This document shows, piece after piece, positions 50,337 to 58,965 of a DNA stretch of 64,000 bases; within the stretch, counting starts at the first letter, position 1, and each line of letters opens with the position of its first letter. The notes under the pieces are model-generated. The model did not search any database, was not told where the DNA came from, and was given only the letters and a program-made list of their open reading frames with translations. The translations under genes were made by a program, and so were the position numbers. This DNA is from Oceanicola sp. (GTDB taxonomy: Bacteria > Pseudomonadota > Alphaproteobacteria > Rhodobacterales > Rhodobacteraceae), in NCBI GenBank assembly GCA_017792405.1, contig CP051231.1, positions 3,046,062 to 3,110,061 of the forward strand. Direction: 5' to 3'.

Positions 50337-51467
50337 CTAGAGGAGCGCGCGCCGCGCGAGGTTGCGCATCAGGTGGCTCGGCCCGAACGTCCAAGGTGGG
50401 CACTCGGTGGAAAGGTTCACTGTGTTGCGCAAGACGCCGAGCCTCTCCGACCGAATCTGAACAACATCTCCGAGCTTGTGAGTGAAACCCTGCCCCGGCG
50501 CGTCACGGTCCTCAGTTGGGGCAAAGAGTGTCCCCAAAAACAGCACGAAACCGTCGGGGTACTGGTGATGCGGCCCCACCGTTTGGCGCACCAGATCGAG
50601 AGGGTCGCGGCTGATGAGGGTCATGTCGGAGCGGCCCTCAAGGACGAAGCCATCGGTTCCGGTCACCCTCAGTCCCACCTCGGCCTTACGTACGTCTTCT
50701 ATCCCGAAAGCGCCATCAAACAGCCGCAGCATCGGGCCGATCGCGCAGGAGCAGTTGTTATCCTTTGCCTTCGAAAGCAGCAGGGCCGAGCGGCCCTCCA
50801 CGTCGCGCAGGTTCACGTCGTTGCCCAAGGTCGCACCCACTACGCGCCCGGTGGAGGCGACGGCGAGAACCACCTCGGGCTCAGGGTTGTTCCAGCGTGA
50901 CACCGGGTGCAGGCCGATCTCGGCCAGATGCCCGACCGAAGAGAGCACCTGGGCCTTGGAGAAGACTTCGGCATCCGGCCCGATACCTACTTCGAGGTAT
51001 TGGCTCCAGAGTCCCTCGGCGATCAGGGCTTCCTTGATCCGGACCGCTTCGGCGGAGCCGGGCGCGATGTTGCGCAAGGAGTTTCCGATTGTCTCACCCA
51101 CGCGGCGCCGGATGGCCTCGGCGCGGCTCGGGTCGCCTGCAGCCTTCTCTTCGATGACGCGCTCTACCATCGAGCCCGCGAACGTGACGCCACAGGCTTT
51201 CACGGCCTGAAGGTCTATGGGTGCAAGGGGTCGCCAGGCCGAGCTTTCGGCAAAGATCTGATCCAGCGCCCCGATGTCAGTGCCAGATGCTCCCCTGACA
51301 TACTCCGCCGGGTCTTCCATTTCACAGATGTCACGCACGGTGGGCGCGGCGCGAGAAGTTATATCAAGAACCCTGCCCTCACGAACAGTTACTACGGATG
51401 GACCGGAAACCTCTGGATTCCAGACACGGCCAAGCCAGCAGCCAGCGCCTTCGAGTTCAAACGTCAT
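50337..51467 (-). CDS. Fumarylacetoacetate hydrolase family protein, 2-keto-3-deoxy-acid dehydratase-like
   Basis: A 376-aa FAH-superfamily protein. SRWNNPEPEVVLAVASTGRV near 195 gives the ExE metal ligands and VGATLGNDVNLRDVEGRSAL near 215 the Asp ligand; the N-terminal domain (residues 1-85) is of the AraD1-like type. Some members dehydrate L-2-keto-3-deoxyarabonate to 2-oxoglutarate semialdehyde, which would feed the aldehyde dehydrogenase at 34028. The start overlaps the FAD oxidase stop by ATGA, although the oxidase gene ends here: order on the minus strand is oxidase, then this gene... see oxidase entry. Confidence 0.8.
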   Translation of the reverse strand: MTFELEGAGCWLGRVWNPEVSGPSVVTVREGRVLDITSRAAPTVRDICEMEDPAEYVRGASGTDIGALDQIFAESSAWRPLAPIDLQAVKACGVTFAGSMVERVIEEKAAGDPSRAEAIRRRVGETIGNSLRNIAPGSAEAVRIKEALIAEGLWSQYLEVGIGPDAEVFSKAQVLSSVGHLAEIGLHPVSRWNNPEPEVVLAVASTGRVVGATLGNDVNLRDVEGRSALLLSKAKDNNCSCAIGPMLRLFDGAFGIEDVRKAEVGLRVTGTDGFVLEGRSDMTLISRDPLDLVRQTVGPHHQYPDGFVLFLGTLFAPTEDRDAPGQGFTHKLGDVVQIRSERLGVLRNTVNLSTECPPWTFGPSHLMRNLARRALL

Positions 51468-52903
51468 GCGTGCTCTCCTTCATGATCTCGCCGCACCGGA
51501 AAGAGGCAGCCCGGGTTAAGCCGACCTTCCGGATCGAGCAGCGCTTTTACAGCTTCGGCCAACCGCAGCACCTCGGGCGCGCGATCCGCGTAGAGCGCGG
51601 AAAGGCGCTCGCGTCCGATGCCGTGTTCGGCGCTAAGCGACCCGTCAAAACTGCGGACGACCTCGTACATGCGCGTTCGCGCCTTGCCGACAGCCGTGGT
51701 GAAGGCGGCCTGCCCTGTTCCCTCGGGAGGCAAGACGTTGAAATGCACATTGCCGTCGCCCATGTGGCCGTAAGCCAGCGAGGTCCAGCCCGGTAGTTCG
51801 CGCTCCACAACCAGCTCCAGCGCCTTGACCAACTGGGCCACGCGCGACAGCGGCACCGAGAAATCCGTTCGCATGTGGCGACCCTGCGCCGCCTGCGCCT
51901 CGACCATCGCCTCGCGCAGCAACCACAACTCCTGCCGCTGGCTATCGCTTGTGGCAACCACGCCGTCCAGCACCCGGCCGTCACCCATTGCACCTTCCAG
52001 CAGGCCCATGAGGAGCGCATCAAGGTCGATCGGCCCGGACGCCGCGATCTCCAGCAATACGTAATAGGGGTGCCGTGCTTCAAGGGGGTCGCGCAGGCTT
52101 TCGACATGTTCGGTGGCCAAGTCGATGGCGGCACCGGGTATGAATTCGAAGGCAGAGAGCAAGTCAGAGCAATGTGCTCGCGCATCGGAGGCGAAGGCCA
52201 CGATCTCGGTGAGGCCCTCGAAGGCGAGGAGCGCGGTCTGGCGTCGGGTGTTGCTCGGGGAGAGGCGCAGGCTGGCGGCTGTCACCACGCCGAGCGTGCC
52301 CTCTGTTCCGATGAAGAGCTGATGCAGCGCGAGGCCCCGGTTGTCTTTGGCGAGTGAAGAGAGCGTGTCAACAACCGTCCCATCGGCCAGCACCACCTCA
52401 AGGCCGATCACGAGGTTCCGGGTCATGCCGTAGCGCAGCACGTTCAACCCGCCCGCATTGGCCGCGATTGCCCCACCGATCTGCGCCGTGCCTTGCGCCC
52501 CGAAAGCGAGCGGGAACAGGCGGCCCACCTCTTCGGCAGCACTGCGCGCTTCCTCAACGGTCAGGCCGGCCTCGACCTGCATGACCATGTCTGTCGGCTC
52601 GATGCTACGGATCGCTCGCATCCGACCGAGGTTCAGCAAGATATCGCGCCCGCCAGTCGCGCTGGTGCCCGCAACGAGGCCGGTGTTGCCGCCTTGGGGG
52701 ACCACGGCCAGCCCGTGCGCCCGGGCGAAACGGATCACGGCGGAGACCTCGGCCGTTGATGCTGGGCGCACCACGCAGAGCGGGTCGGCGAGGTTGTCAC
52801 CCGACCAATCGCGCACGTAGCGCGCCGTATCCGCCGGTTCGACCAGCACGTGAAGGTCGCCCACCAGCTCCGCCAGTCCGTCAACGATTCCACGCTTATC
52901 CAT
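51464..52903 (-). CDS. FAD-binding oxidase (D-2-hydroxyacid / glycolate dehydrogenase type)
   Basis: A 479-aa flavoprotein of the GlcD/D-lactate dehydrogenase family. VVPQGGNTGLVAGTSATGG near 70, GTAQIGGAIAANAGGLNVL near 138 and RYGMTRNLVIGLEVVLADG bind FAD; YGHMGDGNVHFNVLPPEG near 385 and SAEHGIGRERLSALY near 430 line the active site. It oxidises a D-2-hydroxy acid to a 2-oxo acid. It is first of a two-gene unit with the FAH-family gene (its TGA overlaps that gene's ATG), under the divergent FadR-type regulator. Confidence 0.87.
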   Translation of the reverse strand: MDKRGIVDGLAELVGDLHVLVEPADTARYVRDWSGDNLADPLCVVRPASTAEVSAVIRFARAHGLAVVPQGGNTGLVAGTSATGGRDILLNLGRMRAIRSIEPTDMVMQVEAGLTVEEARSAAEEVGRLFPLAFGAQGTAQIGGAIAANAGGLNVLRYGMTRNLVIGLEVVLADGTVVDTLSSLAKDNRGLALHQLFIGTEGTLGVVTAASLRLSPSNTRRQTALLAFEGLTEIVAFASDARAHCSDLLSAFEFIPGAAIDLATEHVESLRDPLEARHPYYVLLEIAASGPIDLDALLMGLLEGAMGDGRVLDGVVATSDSQRQELWLLREAMVEAQAAQGRHMRTDFSVPLSRVAQLVKALELVVERELPGWTSLAYGHMGDGNVHFNVLPPEGTGQAAFTTAVGKARTRMYEVVRSFDGSLSAEHGIGRERLSALYADRAPEVLRLAEAVKALLDPEGRLNPGCLFPVRRDHEGEHA

Positions 52904-52952
52904 AGGGCTCCTCCGCAGTTCACCGGAGGCGCTGATATCAGCTTTGCCCTAT

Positions 52953-52963
52953 TTGTCCAACAA
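52953..52963. promoter_or_regulatory. FadR-type GntR operator candidate
   Basis: TTGTCCAACAA is a perfect TTGT-N3-ACAA palindrome and fits the FadR-subfamily consensus TNGTNNNACNA. It lies 50 bp upstream of the FAD oxidase start, in the gap shared with the divergent FadR-type regulator. Confidence 0.6.
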
Positions 52964-53061
52964 TCATATTATCGGAAAACAGTATCCTGCCCGTGGGCGG
53001 GTCTGCTATCCCTCCCCAAACGCCCCGCCGGGCGGACCAAAAAACGCAGGACGTGGAAGAG

Positions 53062-53787
53062 TTGAGCACCAAGTTTGTCGTAGAACGCCCCACCGGGCTG
53101 CCGGACCGCATTGCAGACAAGCTCATGGAGCAGATCGCATCGGGCGCGCTGGCGGAGGGGCAGGTATTGCCCACAGAGACTGAGCTTGCCCGGAGTTTCG
53201 GCGTCAGCCGGAATGTGGTGCGCGAGGCCATCGCAAGGCTCCGATATGAAGGCATCCTTGATAGCCGGCAGGGACGCGGCGCGGTGGTGTGCCCGCAAAA
53301 CGAGCGCCTGACCTTTCGGATCGACGGCAACAGGCTGGGCGACAGCGAAAACCTCGGTGACCTCTTCGAACTGCGTGGGGTGCTGGAAATCGAGATCGCC
53401 GGGATCGCCGCGATGCGCCGGACCGACGCCGACCTTGCCGAACTGCACTCGGCACTCTCTGACCTCGCCGAAACACCGTTTTTCGATGAGGCCAAGCTCG
53501 AGGCCGATGCGCGCTTTCACCGGGCCCTCGCGAGTGCGACCGGCAACACCTATCTGATGGGACTTTCCACCTACATATCCTTCCGGCTGAAAGGAACGAC
53601 GCGCGACACTGCGGCGGTTTACACCTCCGACGATTTGGCCAAGCGCACGCTCGACGAACATCGCAGCATTCTCGGCCATGTCGAAGCACAGGACCGATCC
53701 GGCGCGCGTAATGCCATGCGCCATCACATTCGCAGTGCCGCTGAACGCCTCGGCGTCACCCTGCGCGATGGTGGGCTTGGGCAGTAG
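53062..53787 (+). CDS. FadR-type GntR family transcriptional regulator
   Basis: A 241-aa regulator. LPDRIADKLMEQIASGAL opens the winged helix, followed by LPTETELARSFGVSRNVVRE (recognition) and LDSRQGRGAVV; the FCD domain has LFELRGVLEIEIAGIAAMRR and DARFHRALASATGNTYLMG with FCD metal residues. The start is uncertain: TTG 53062 (AGGA 10 nt upstream) gives the usual short leader, but GTG 53053 or GTG 52993 are in frame. It probably controls the divergent FAD oxidase/FAH pair. Confidence 0.85.
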   Translation: MSTKFVVERPTGLPDRIADKLMEQIASGALAEGQVLPTETELARSFGVSRNVVREAIARLRYEGILDSRQGRGAVVCPQNERLTFRIDGNRLGDSENLGDLFELRGVLEIEIAGIAAMRRTDADLAELHSALSDLAETPFFDEAKLEADARFHRALASATGNTYLMGLSTYISFRLKGTTRDTAAVYTSDDLAKRTLDEHRSILGHVEAQDRSGARNAMRHHIRSAAERLGVTLRDGGLGQ

Positions 53788-53838
53788 CCGGACCAGATAC
53801 AGGTTTGGCCAAGACAGCGGTAGCGAGGCCAAGAGTGC

Positions 53839-53879
53839 CTGGGGAAAAACGCATTTCCACCGCCGGAACATTTCCCCAG
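53839..53879. terminator. Hairpin between convergent regulators
   Basis: Perfect 9-bp arms CTGGGGAAA (53839-53847) and TTTCCCCAG (53871-53879) with a 23-nt loop between the FadR-type gene (end 53787) and the LysR gene (end 53914). The AAA/TTT ends of the arms suit bidirectional termination, but the loop is long. Confidence 0.45.
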
Positions 53880-53913
53880 TGCATCAGGGCGCTGCCCACT
53901 AGATAAGCGTCAG

Positions 53914-54786
53914 TTACAACAGGCCGCCGACCCAATCGAGGAATACGGCGAGGCGGCGTAGGCCAGCGGTTGGGGTGAGATAGAGGGCGGTGATGTCGAG
54001 GGGTTCGGCATCTAGCTCCTGCGGGAACAACTCGACGAGACGGCCCGCTGCGAGATCTTCGGCGACCATGAAGTCGGAGAAGCGGGCGATCCCGAGGCCG
54101 CCCAGCACGAGGCGCCGAGCCGCCTCGCCATTGCCCGCGACAACCGAGGCCGGAAGAGAAAGTGGCCCGGTGAGCCCCTTGAACCGCAGGCTGTTGATGT
54201 GGTCGGGCGCCGCAAAGCGCACTTGTTCGAGCTTTTTCAGATCCTGCGGGGACGACGGCCAGCCAATGCGGTCGAGATACTCCGGCGCTGCCACCAGTTT
54301 CCACGGAGTGCGGCCCAGCTTGCGATGCAGCATGTCACTGTCTGGAAGCGGGCCGAAGCGGATCGCAACATCGGCATGGGAGCCGATCAGGTCCACGAGG
54401 CTGTCGGTCATGTCGAGCGTCAACTGCACCTCGGGATAGGCCGCGTGAAACTCGGAGAGCCGCGGGGCGATGGCATGCAGCACGAAGGGCACCGGTGCGT
54501 TGACCCGCAGCGGCCCGCGCGGCCGGCGGCTGCTGGCGGCAAGGTCGCTGAGCGCCTCGGTGCGGGCGAGGATTCCGCGCGCGGCATCCAGAAGATCGCG
54601 CCCCTCGGGGGTCAGCTCGATCGACCGGGTGGTGCGGCGCAGAAGCGTAAGGCCAAGCATATCCTCCAGCCGCGTCACCGTGCGGCTGAGGGTCGAAGGG
54701 GCCATGCCGAGGCGCCGCCCCGCTTCGGCAAAGCCGCCGTCCTCCACCACGGCGACAAAGGCGGCAAGATCGCGGGTTTGGGGCAA
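53914..54786 (-). CDS. LysR family transcriptional regulator
   Basis: A 290-aa LysR-type regulator: winged helix at residues 3-60 (GGFAEAGRRLGMAPSTLSRT), RPRGPLRVNAPVPFVLHAIA at the hinge, and an effector domain. The start is uncertain. TTG 54786 gives LPQTRDLAAF, the usual family N-terminus; GTG 54831 is an alternative, and the longer frame runs into the divergent transporter. It is divergent from an MFS exporter and aldo/keto reductase and probably controls both. Confidence 0.83.
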   Translation of the reverse strand: MPQTRDLAAFVAVVEDGGFAEAGRRLGMAPSTLSRTVTRLEDMLGLTLLRRTTRSIELTPEGRDLLDAARGILARTEALSDLAASSRRPRGPLRVNAPVPFVLHAIAPRLSEFHAAYPEVQLTLDMTDSLVDLIGSHADVAIRFGPLPDSDMLHRKLGRTPWKLVAAPEYLDRIGWPSSPQDLKKLEQVRFAAPDHINSLRFKGLTGPLSLPASVVAGNGEAARRLVLGGLGIARFSDFMVAEDLAAGRLVELFPQELDAEPLDITALYLTPTAGLRRLAVFLDWVGGLL

Positions 54787-54895
54787 TTCGTGCGTGCGGC
54801 GCAAAAGTCCATTCCGAAACCGTTCATTCACGCAAAGGCTAAGACCTGCCATCTGGGCTGTCGACCCCAAACGCCCAACCGCAGGAGACCGGGCC

Positions 54896-56077
54896 ATGCC
54901 ACTTGCTTTGTGGGCGCTGACCATCAGCGCCTTTGCCGTCGGAACCACCGAATTCGTGATCGTCGGCCTCATCCCCACCATTGCCACCGACCTTGGCGTT
55001 TCGTTGCCAAGTGCAGGGCTGCTTGTCAGTCTCTATGCGCTTGGCGTGACCATCGGCGCGCCAGTGTTGACCGCGCTTGCCGGACGGATGCCGCGCAAAA
55101 CGCTGCTGCTGGCGCTTCTGACGCTATTCATTGCCGGCAACGCCTTTGCGGCTTTTGCGCCGGGCTACGGCAGCCTGATCGCCGCACGCTTTGCTACGGG
55201 CCTCGCCCATGGCGTCTTTTTTGCCATCGCATCGACCATCGCAACCGATCTGGTTGACCGCGAGAAGGAGAACTCGGCCATTGCCACGGTTTTCCTTGGC
55301 CTCACGGTCGCGCTTGTGACCGGCGTGCCCCTTGGCACATGGATCGGACAGACCTTTGGCTGGAAGTCGACCTTCCTCGGCGTGGTGGCCCTTGGGCTCA
55401 TCGGCCTTGTCGCCAGCGCGTTGCTGGTGCCCGGAAATCTCAGCCGCCCTGCACCAGCCAGCCTGAGCGCCCAGGCCCGCGTGCTGACCTCGCCACGGCT
55501 TCTGCTGGTCTACTTGATCACGGCGGTGGGCTACGGCGGCAACTTCATTGCCTTCACCTACTTGGCCCCGATGCTGACGGATGTGACCGGCCTGTCTGCC
55601 GGATCGGTCGGCCTTGTCATCCTGCTATACGGAGCCTCCGTGGCGGCGGGCAACATTCTGGGCGGCAAGCTGGCCGACCGGACCGGGCCCATCCCGGCTC
55701 TGACACTGATCTTCGCCGGCCTTGCAGTGCTACTGGCGGTGCTCGGGCTGGCGATAAGCTCTCCTCTCTGGGCGATTGCGGTGGTCGCGCTTTGGGGTGG
55801 CTTCGCCTTTGCCAACGTGCCGCCATTGCAGGCCTACACGGTCGCTACGGCACGTCAGGTTGCGCCTGAAGCGGTTGCGGTGGCCTCGGGGCTGAACATT
55901 GGTGCCTTCAACCTTGGCATCGCGCTCGGCTCGTGGGGCGGCGGCCATGTGGTTGAGGAAATGGGCCTTGCCGCCACGCCTTTCGTGGGGGCCGCCGTTG
56001 TTGGCTTCGGCATCCTGCTGACCCGTCTGGCAGCTCGCCTCGACGCGCCGAAAACCGACCCTGTTCCGGCAGAGTAA
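54896..56077 (+). CDS. MFS transporter, sugar-efflux / drug-efflux type
   Basis: A 393-aa transporter with 12 predicted segments. FAVGTTEFVIVGLIPTIATD near 13 is the signature of the YdhP/AraJ/Cml-like DHA1 group; LAGRMPRKTLLLALL near 66 is the loop 2-3 motif (GxxxxRkxxl), and ARFATGLAHGVFFAIASTIA is in segment 4. GCAGGAG lies upstream of the ATG. Followed after 54 bp by an aldo/keto reductase, so it may export sugars, polyols or toxic aldehyde products. Confidence 0.85.
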   Translation: MPLALWALTISAFAVGTTEFVIVGLIPTIATDLGVSLPSAGLLVSLYALGVTIGAPVLTALAGRMPRKTLLLALLTLFIAGNAFAAFAPGYGSLIAARFATGLAHGVFFAIASTIATDLVDREKENSAIATVFLGLTVALVTGVPLGTWIGQTFGWKSTFLGVVALGLIGLVASALLVPGNLSRPAPASLSAQARVLTSPRLLLVYLITAVGYGGNFIAFTYLAPMLTDVTGLSAGSVGLVILLYGASVAAGNILGGKLADRTGPIPALTLIFAGLAVLLAVLGLAISSPLWAIAVVALWGGFAFANVPPLQAYTVATARQVAPEAVAVASGLNIGAFNLGIALGSWGGGHVVEEMGLAATPFVGAAVVGFGILLTRLAARLDAPKTDPVPAE

Positions 56078-56131
56078 TCGCTAACACCGGGGGCCAAGGC
56101 TCCCGGACACAACCTCAAGGAAACGCATACC

Positions 56132-56956
56132 ATGACCATCCGAAACATCGGCCCCGCCGGCATTCCGAACCTCGGCCTTGGCACCTTCCGCATGGAGCCG
56201 GGCGAGGCGCGCGACATCGTTGCCGCAGCATTGTCCGAGGGCTATCGCCACATCGACACCGCGCAGGCCTATGGCAATGAAGCCGAGGTCGGCGAAGGCA
56301 TCCGCGCCTCGGGCGTGCCGCGCGATCAGATCTTTCTCACCACCAAGATCCTGCCACGGGATTTTGCCGCAGCCGATTTTCGCAAGGCGACAGAAGCCTC
56401 GCTGATCGCGCTTGGGCTCGACCATATTGACCTGATACTGCTTCATTGGCCGTCGAAAGAGGTGCCGCTTTCCGAGACCCTGCCGGTGCTGGACGCCCTG
56501 ATCGACCAAGGTAAGGTGCGGTTTGGCGGCGTGTCGAACTTCACCATCGCTCAGGTAGAGGAGGCGCGCGGCATCCTGCGCGCACCTATTGCCGCGAACC
56601 AGGTGGAGTTGCACCCATTCATCGACCAGTCGAAGCTGCTGCCCTACCTCGAGGCGCAGGGCATCCCGGTCGAGGCCTATGCGCCGCTGGCGCAGGGGGG
56701 CGTGATGACCGAGCCTGTGTTGCAGGAGATCGCCGAAGCCCACGACACCACACCCGCCGCCATTGCGGTGGCCTGGGTGCTGCACAAACCGAAGGGGATC
56801 GCGATACCGAAGACCGCGAAGGCGGAGCGACTTGCTGGCAACCTCGCGGCGACGGAGATCACCCTGACAGCGGAAGAGATCGGTCGGATCGATGGCCTGT
56901 CGCGGCGCGATGGCCGCATCGTTTCTCCCGAGGGCCTTGCCCCCGAATGGGACTGA
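56132..56956 (+). CDS. Aldo/keto reductase (2,5-diketo-gluconate reductase / DkgB-like)
   Basis: A 274-aa AKR5-type reductase. GYRHIDTAQAYGNEAEVGEG near 38 includes the catalytic Asp and Tyr, TTKILPRDF near 72 the Lys, LLHWPSK near 110 the His, and VAWVLHKPKGIAIPKTAKAE near 215 the NADPH phosphate site. It reduces aldehydes or keto-sugars in the cytoplasm. It closes the MFS-AKR pair and is followed by the hairpin at 56961-56988. Confidence 0.88.
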   Translation: MTIRNIGPAGIPNLGLGTFRMEPGEARDIVAAALSEGYRHIDTAQAYGNEAEVGEGIRASGVPRDQIFLTTKILPRDFAAADFRKATEASLIALGLDHIDLILLHWPSKEVPLSETLPVLDALIDQGKVRFGGVSNFTIAQVEEARGILRAPIAANQVELHPFIDQSKLLPYLEAQGIPVEAYAPLAQGGVMTEPVLQEIAEAHDTTPAAIAVAWVLHKPKGIAIPKTAKAERLAGNLAATEITLTAEEIGRIDGLSRRDGRIVSPEGLAPEWD

Positions 56957-56960
56957 ACCC

Positions 56961-56988
56961 GGCGGGGGTGCATTGGTGCGCCCCCGCC
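56961..56988 (+). terminator. Rho-independent-type terminator after aldo/keto reductase
   Basis: Stem GGCGGGGGTGC / GCGCCCCCGCC (11 bp with one G-T pair), 6-nt loop, 5 bp after the stop, followed by TTTCGCTTTGTTGT. The 180 bp after it, to 57168, show no clear gene. Confidence 0.7.
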
Positions 56989-57168
56989 TTTCGCTTTGTT
57001 GTGTCTGGCGAATGGCCGGACATGCGGTTTCGTGAGTGCCGCATACCACTGTCTCAATGCGACCGTGGCTATCCGGCGTTGATGCTTACGTTGGACCAAT
57101 CAGGCGGGGCGGACGGCAACCAATATGGTCACGATCTAATCATGCTCTCCGTATGGCCAACGGCGCGC

Positions 57169-57993
57169 CTAGCCTTTCACACCTGCGGAAATCATCACGG
57201 CCTCGGTCACGCGCTTCTGGAAGATCAGATAGCCGATGATAACCGGTGCCGCGGCGAGCAGGGCCAGCGCCATCATGCGGGCATAGAACACGCCGAAGGC
57301 ATCATTCACCTGGGTGATCCCGACGGGGATGGTCATCATGCTTTCGCTGGTGACGACGAGGAACGGCCAGAAGAAGTTGTTCCAGACGCTGATGAAGGTG
57401 ATGATCGCCAGCGCGGCGGTGATGCCCCAGTTCAGTGGCAGGTAGAGCTTGAACAGCAGGGTGAATTCGCCACCGCCATCGAGCAGGACCGCCTCGCGCA
57501 TCTCCTTGGGAATGGCGTCGAAGAACTGCTTGTAGACGATCACGACCACCGGAACGATCAACTGCGGCAGGATGATACCCCACCACGTGTTGACGAGCCC
57601 CAGGTCGCTCATCAGCACGAATTGCGCCACGTAGAGCGCGGGCACCGGCACCATGAAGCTGGCGACCACCAGCAGGTAGAGCGCCCGCCGGCCGGGAAAC
57701 CGCAGCTGTGACAGCGCATAGGCGCACATCATGCCGGTCAGCAGCACGATGAAGGTGGAGATCAGGGAGGTGCCGACCGAGTTGAGGTACCAGATCGGCA
57801 GTTTGGAGGTGGAGAGAACCTCGATGTAGGCCGACAGGTTGAATTCGTCGATCAGCACGCCCGCGTCCGAGACGATGCGGTTCTCGCTCCTGAGCGAGGT
57901 GGTGAGCGCCCAGTAGAGCGGGAAGACCCAGATCGCGGCGGCGATCAGCACGATGGCGGTGAAGGCAATGTTACGGCCCTGCTTGGCGGTCAT
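57169..57993 (-). CDS. CUT1 ABC transporter permease (MalG-type)
   Basis: A 274-aa permease with six segments. The EAA loop REAVLLDGGGEFTLLFKLYL near residue 165 is visible. The end RVTEAVMISAGVKG is typical of MalG-type permeases. Its start overlaps the MalF-type stop by ATGA. Fourth gene counted from the arabinofuranosidase: GH51, ATPase, binding protein, MalF, MalG. Confidence 0.9.
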   Translation of the reverse strand: MTAKQGRNIAFTAIVLIAAAIWVFPLYWALTTSLRSENRIVSDAGVLIDEFNLSAYIEVLSTSKLPIWYLNSVGTSLISTFIVLLTGMMCAYALSQLRFPGRRALYLLVVASFMVPVPALYVAQFVLMSDLGLVNTWWGIILPQLIVPVVVIVYKQFFDAIPKEMREAVLLDGGGEFTLLFKLYLPLNWGITAALAIITFISVWNNFFWPFLVVTSESMMTIPVGITQVNDAFGVFYARMMALALLAAAPVIIGYLIFQKRVTEAVMISAGVKG

Positions 57994-58877
57994 TTGCGGC
58001 GCCCTCCAATGCGCAGAAGCTGGAATTGGAGCACCGAGACCACAACGATGATCATGAACAGCACCATCGCGATGGCCGAGGCATAACCGCCGTTGTTGAG
58101 CTGGAAAGCCTCACGATACATCTGCATCAGCACCACGTAGGACGAGTTGAAGGGGCCGCCGTTGGAGAGCAGGTAAACCTGGTCGAAGAGCTTGAGTTGC
58201 AGGATCAGTTGAAGCGTCAGCACCAGCGCGGTGACCGGCCAGAGCAGCGGCCAGGTGACCCGCCAGAAGCGCTGCCACGGCGTGGCGCCGTCGAGCGCGG
58301 CGGCCTCGTAGAGATCTTCTGGGATGTTGCGCAGACCGGCGATCAGCAGCAGGACGTTAAAGCCGTTGGTCCACCAGATCGTGACCACCGCGATCATCGG
58401 CATGACCCAGTAGGGGTTCTTGAATACCGGCACAGGTTTGCCGGTGATGGCGGCGATCAGGGGCTGGAGCACACCGAACTGGAAGTCCAGCATCCATGCC
58501 CAGATCATCGTTACCACAGAGACCGGCAGCACATAGGGCAGGAAGAACAGCGTCAGGACCAAGGCCTGCGTTCTGCCTTTCAGCTTGCTGACCGCAAGCG
58601 CGATGAGCATGGCGATGATGGTCGTCGGGATGACGGTGAGCAGTACGAAGTAGAAGTTGTTCCAGACAGAGGTGTAGAACAGCTTGTCACCCAAGAGCTT
58701 GGTGTAGTTGGCCAGCCCGACCCAGTTGCCCTCTCCGATCAGCGGGGCATCGGTGAAGCTCATCGCGATGACCTTGTAGGTCGGATAGAGGAAGAACAGC
58801 GTAAAGACGAAGAGGAAGGGTGCGATCAAAAGGATCGCTGCGCGCAATTCGCGGCGGCGGCGGTTCGTTTTTGACAT
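57990..58877 (-). CDS. CUT1 ABC transporter permease (MalF-type)
   Basis: A 295-aa permease with six segments; AAILLIAPFLFVFTLFFLYP starts segment 1 and YEAALDGATPWQRF-type EAA loop (YEAAALDGATPWQRFWRVTW) is near 200. ATG 58877 follows GAGGGAGG; the longer frame upstream lies in the hairpin region. It sits after the binding-protein gene and the hairpin at 58907-58942. Confidence 0.9.
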   Translation of the reverse strand: MSKTNRRRRELRAAILLIAPFLFVFTLFFLYPTYKVIAMSFTDAPLIGEGNWVGLANYTKLLGDKLFYTSVWNNFYFVLLTVIPTTIIAMLIALAVSKLKGRTQALVLTLFFLPYVLPVSVVTMIWAWMLDFQFGVLQPLIAAITGKPVPVFKNPYWVMPMIAVVTIWWTNGFNVLLLIAGLRNIPEDLYEAAALDGATPWQRFWRVTWPLLWPVTALVLTLQLILQLKLFDQVYLLSNGGPFNSSYVVLMQMYREAFQLNNGGYASAIAMVLFMIIVVVSVLQFQLLRIGGRRK

Positions 58878-58906
58878 CACGGCCTCCCTCGTGGCGTGTT
58901 GATGGG

Positions 58907-58942
58907 TGCAAGGGGCGGAAACAGTCAACTGCGCCCCTTGCA
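58907..58942 (-). terminator. Hairpin between binding-protein and permease genes
   Basis: Perfect 11-bp stem TGCAAGGGGCG / CGCCCCTTGCA with a 14-nt loop, in the 88-bp gap between the binding-protein stop (58966) and the MalF start (58877). No T-tract. Same placement as the hairpins at 26637, 42303 and 49174. Confidence 0.65.
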
Positions 58943-58965
58943 TGATCTCGGACCGGTTCAGCCGA

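Noticed and set aside
50337..51467. Idea that sites C and D (50.2-50.3 kb) directly control the FAH-family gene
   Set aside because: That gene is transcribed leftwards and ends at 50337, so the sites are downstream of it and upstream only of tctC; its promoter is shared with the FAD oxidase further right.
57000..57168. Possible small gene between the aldo/keto reductase and the ABC permease
   Set aside because: The open frame runs through into the antisense of the permease and has no ribosome-binding site or domain.
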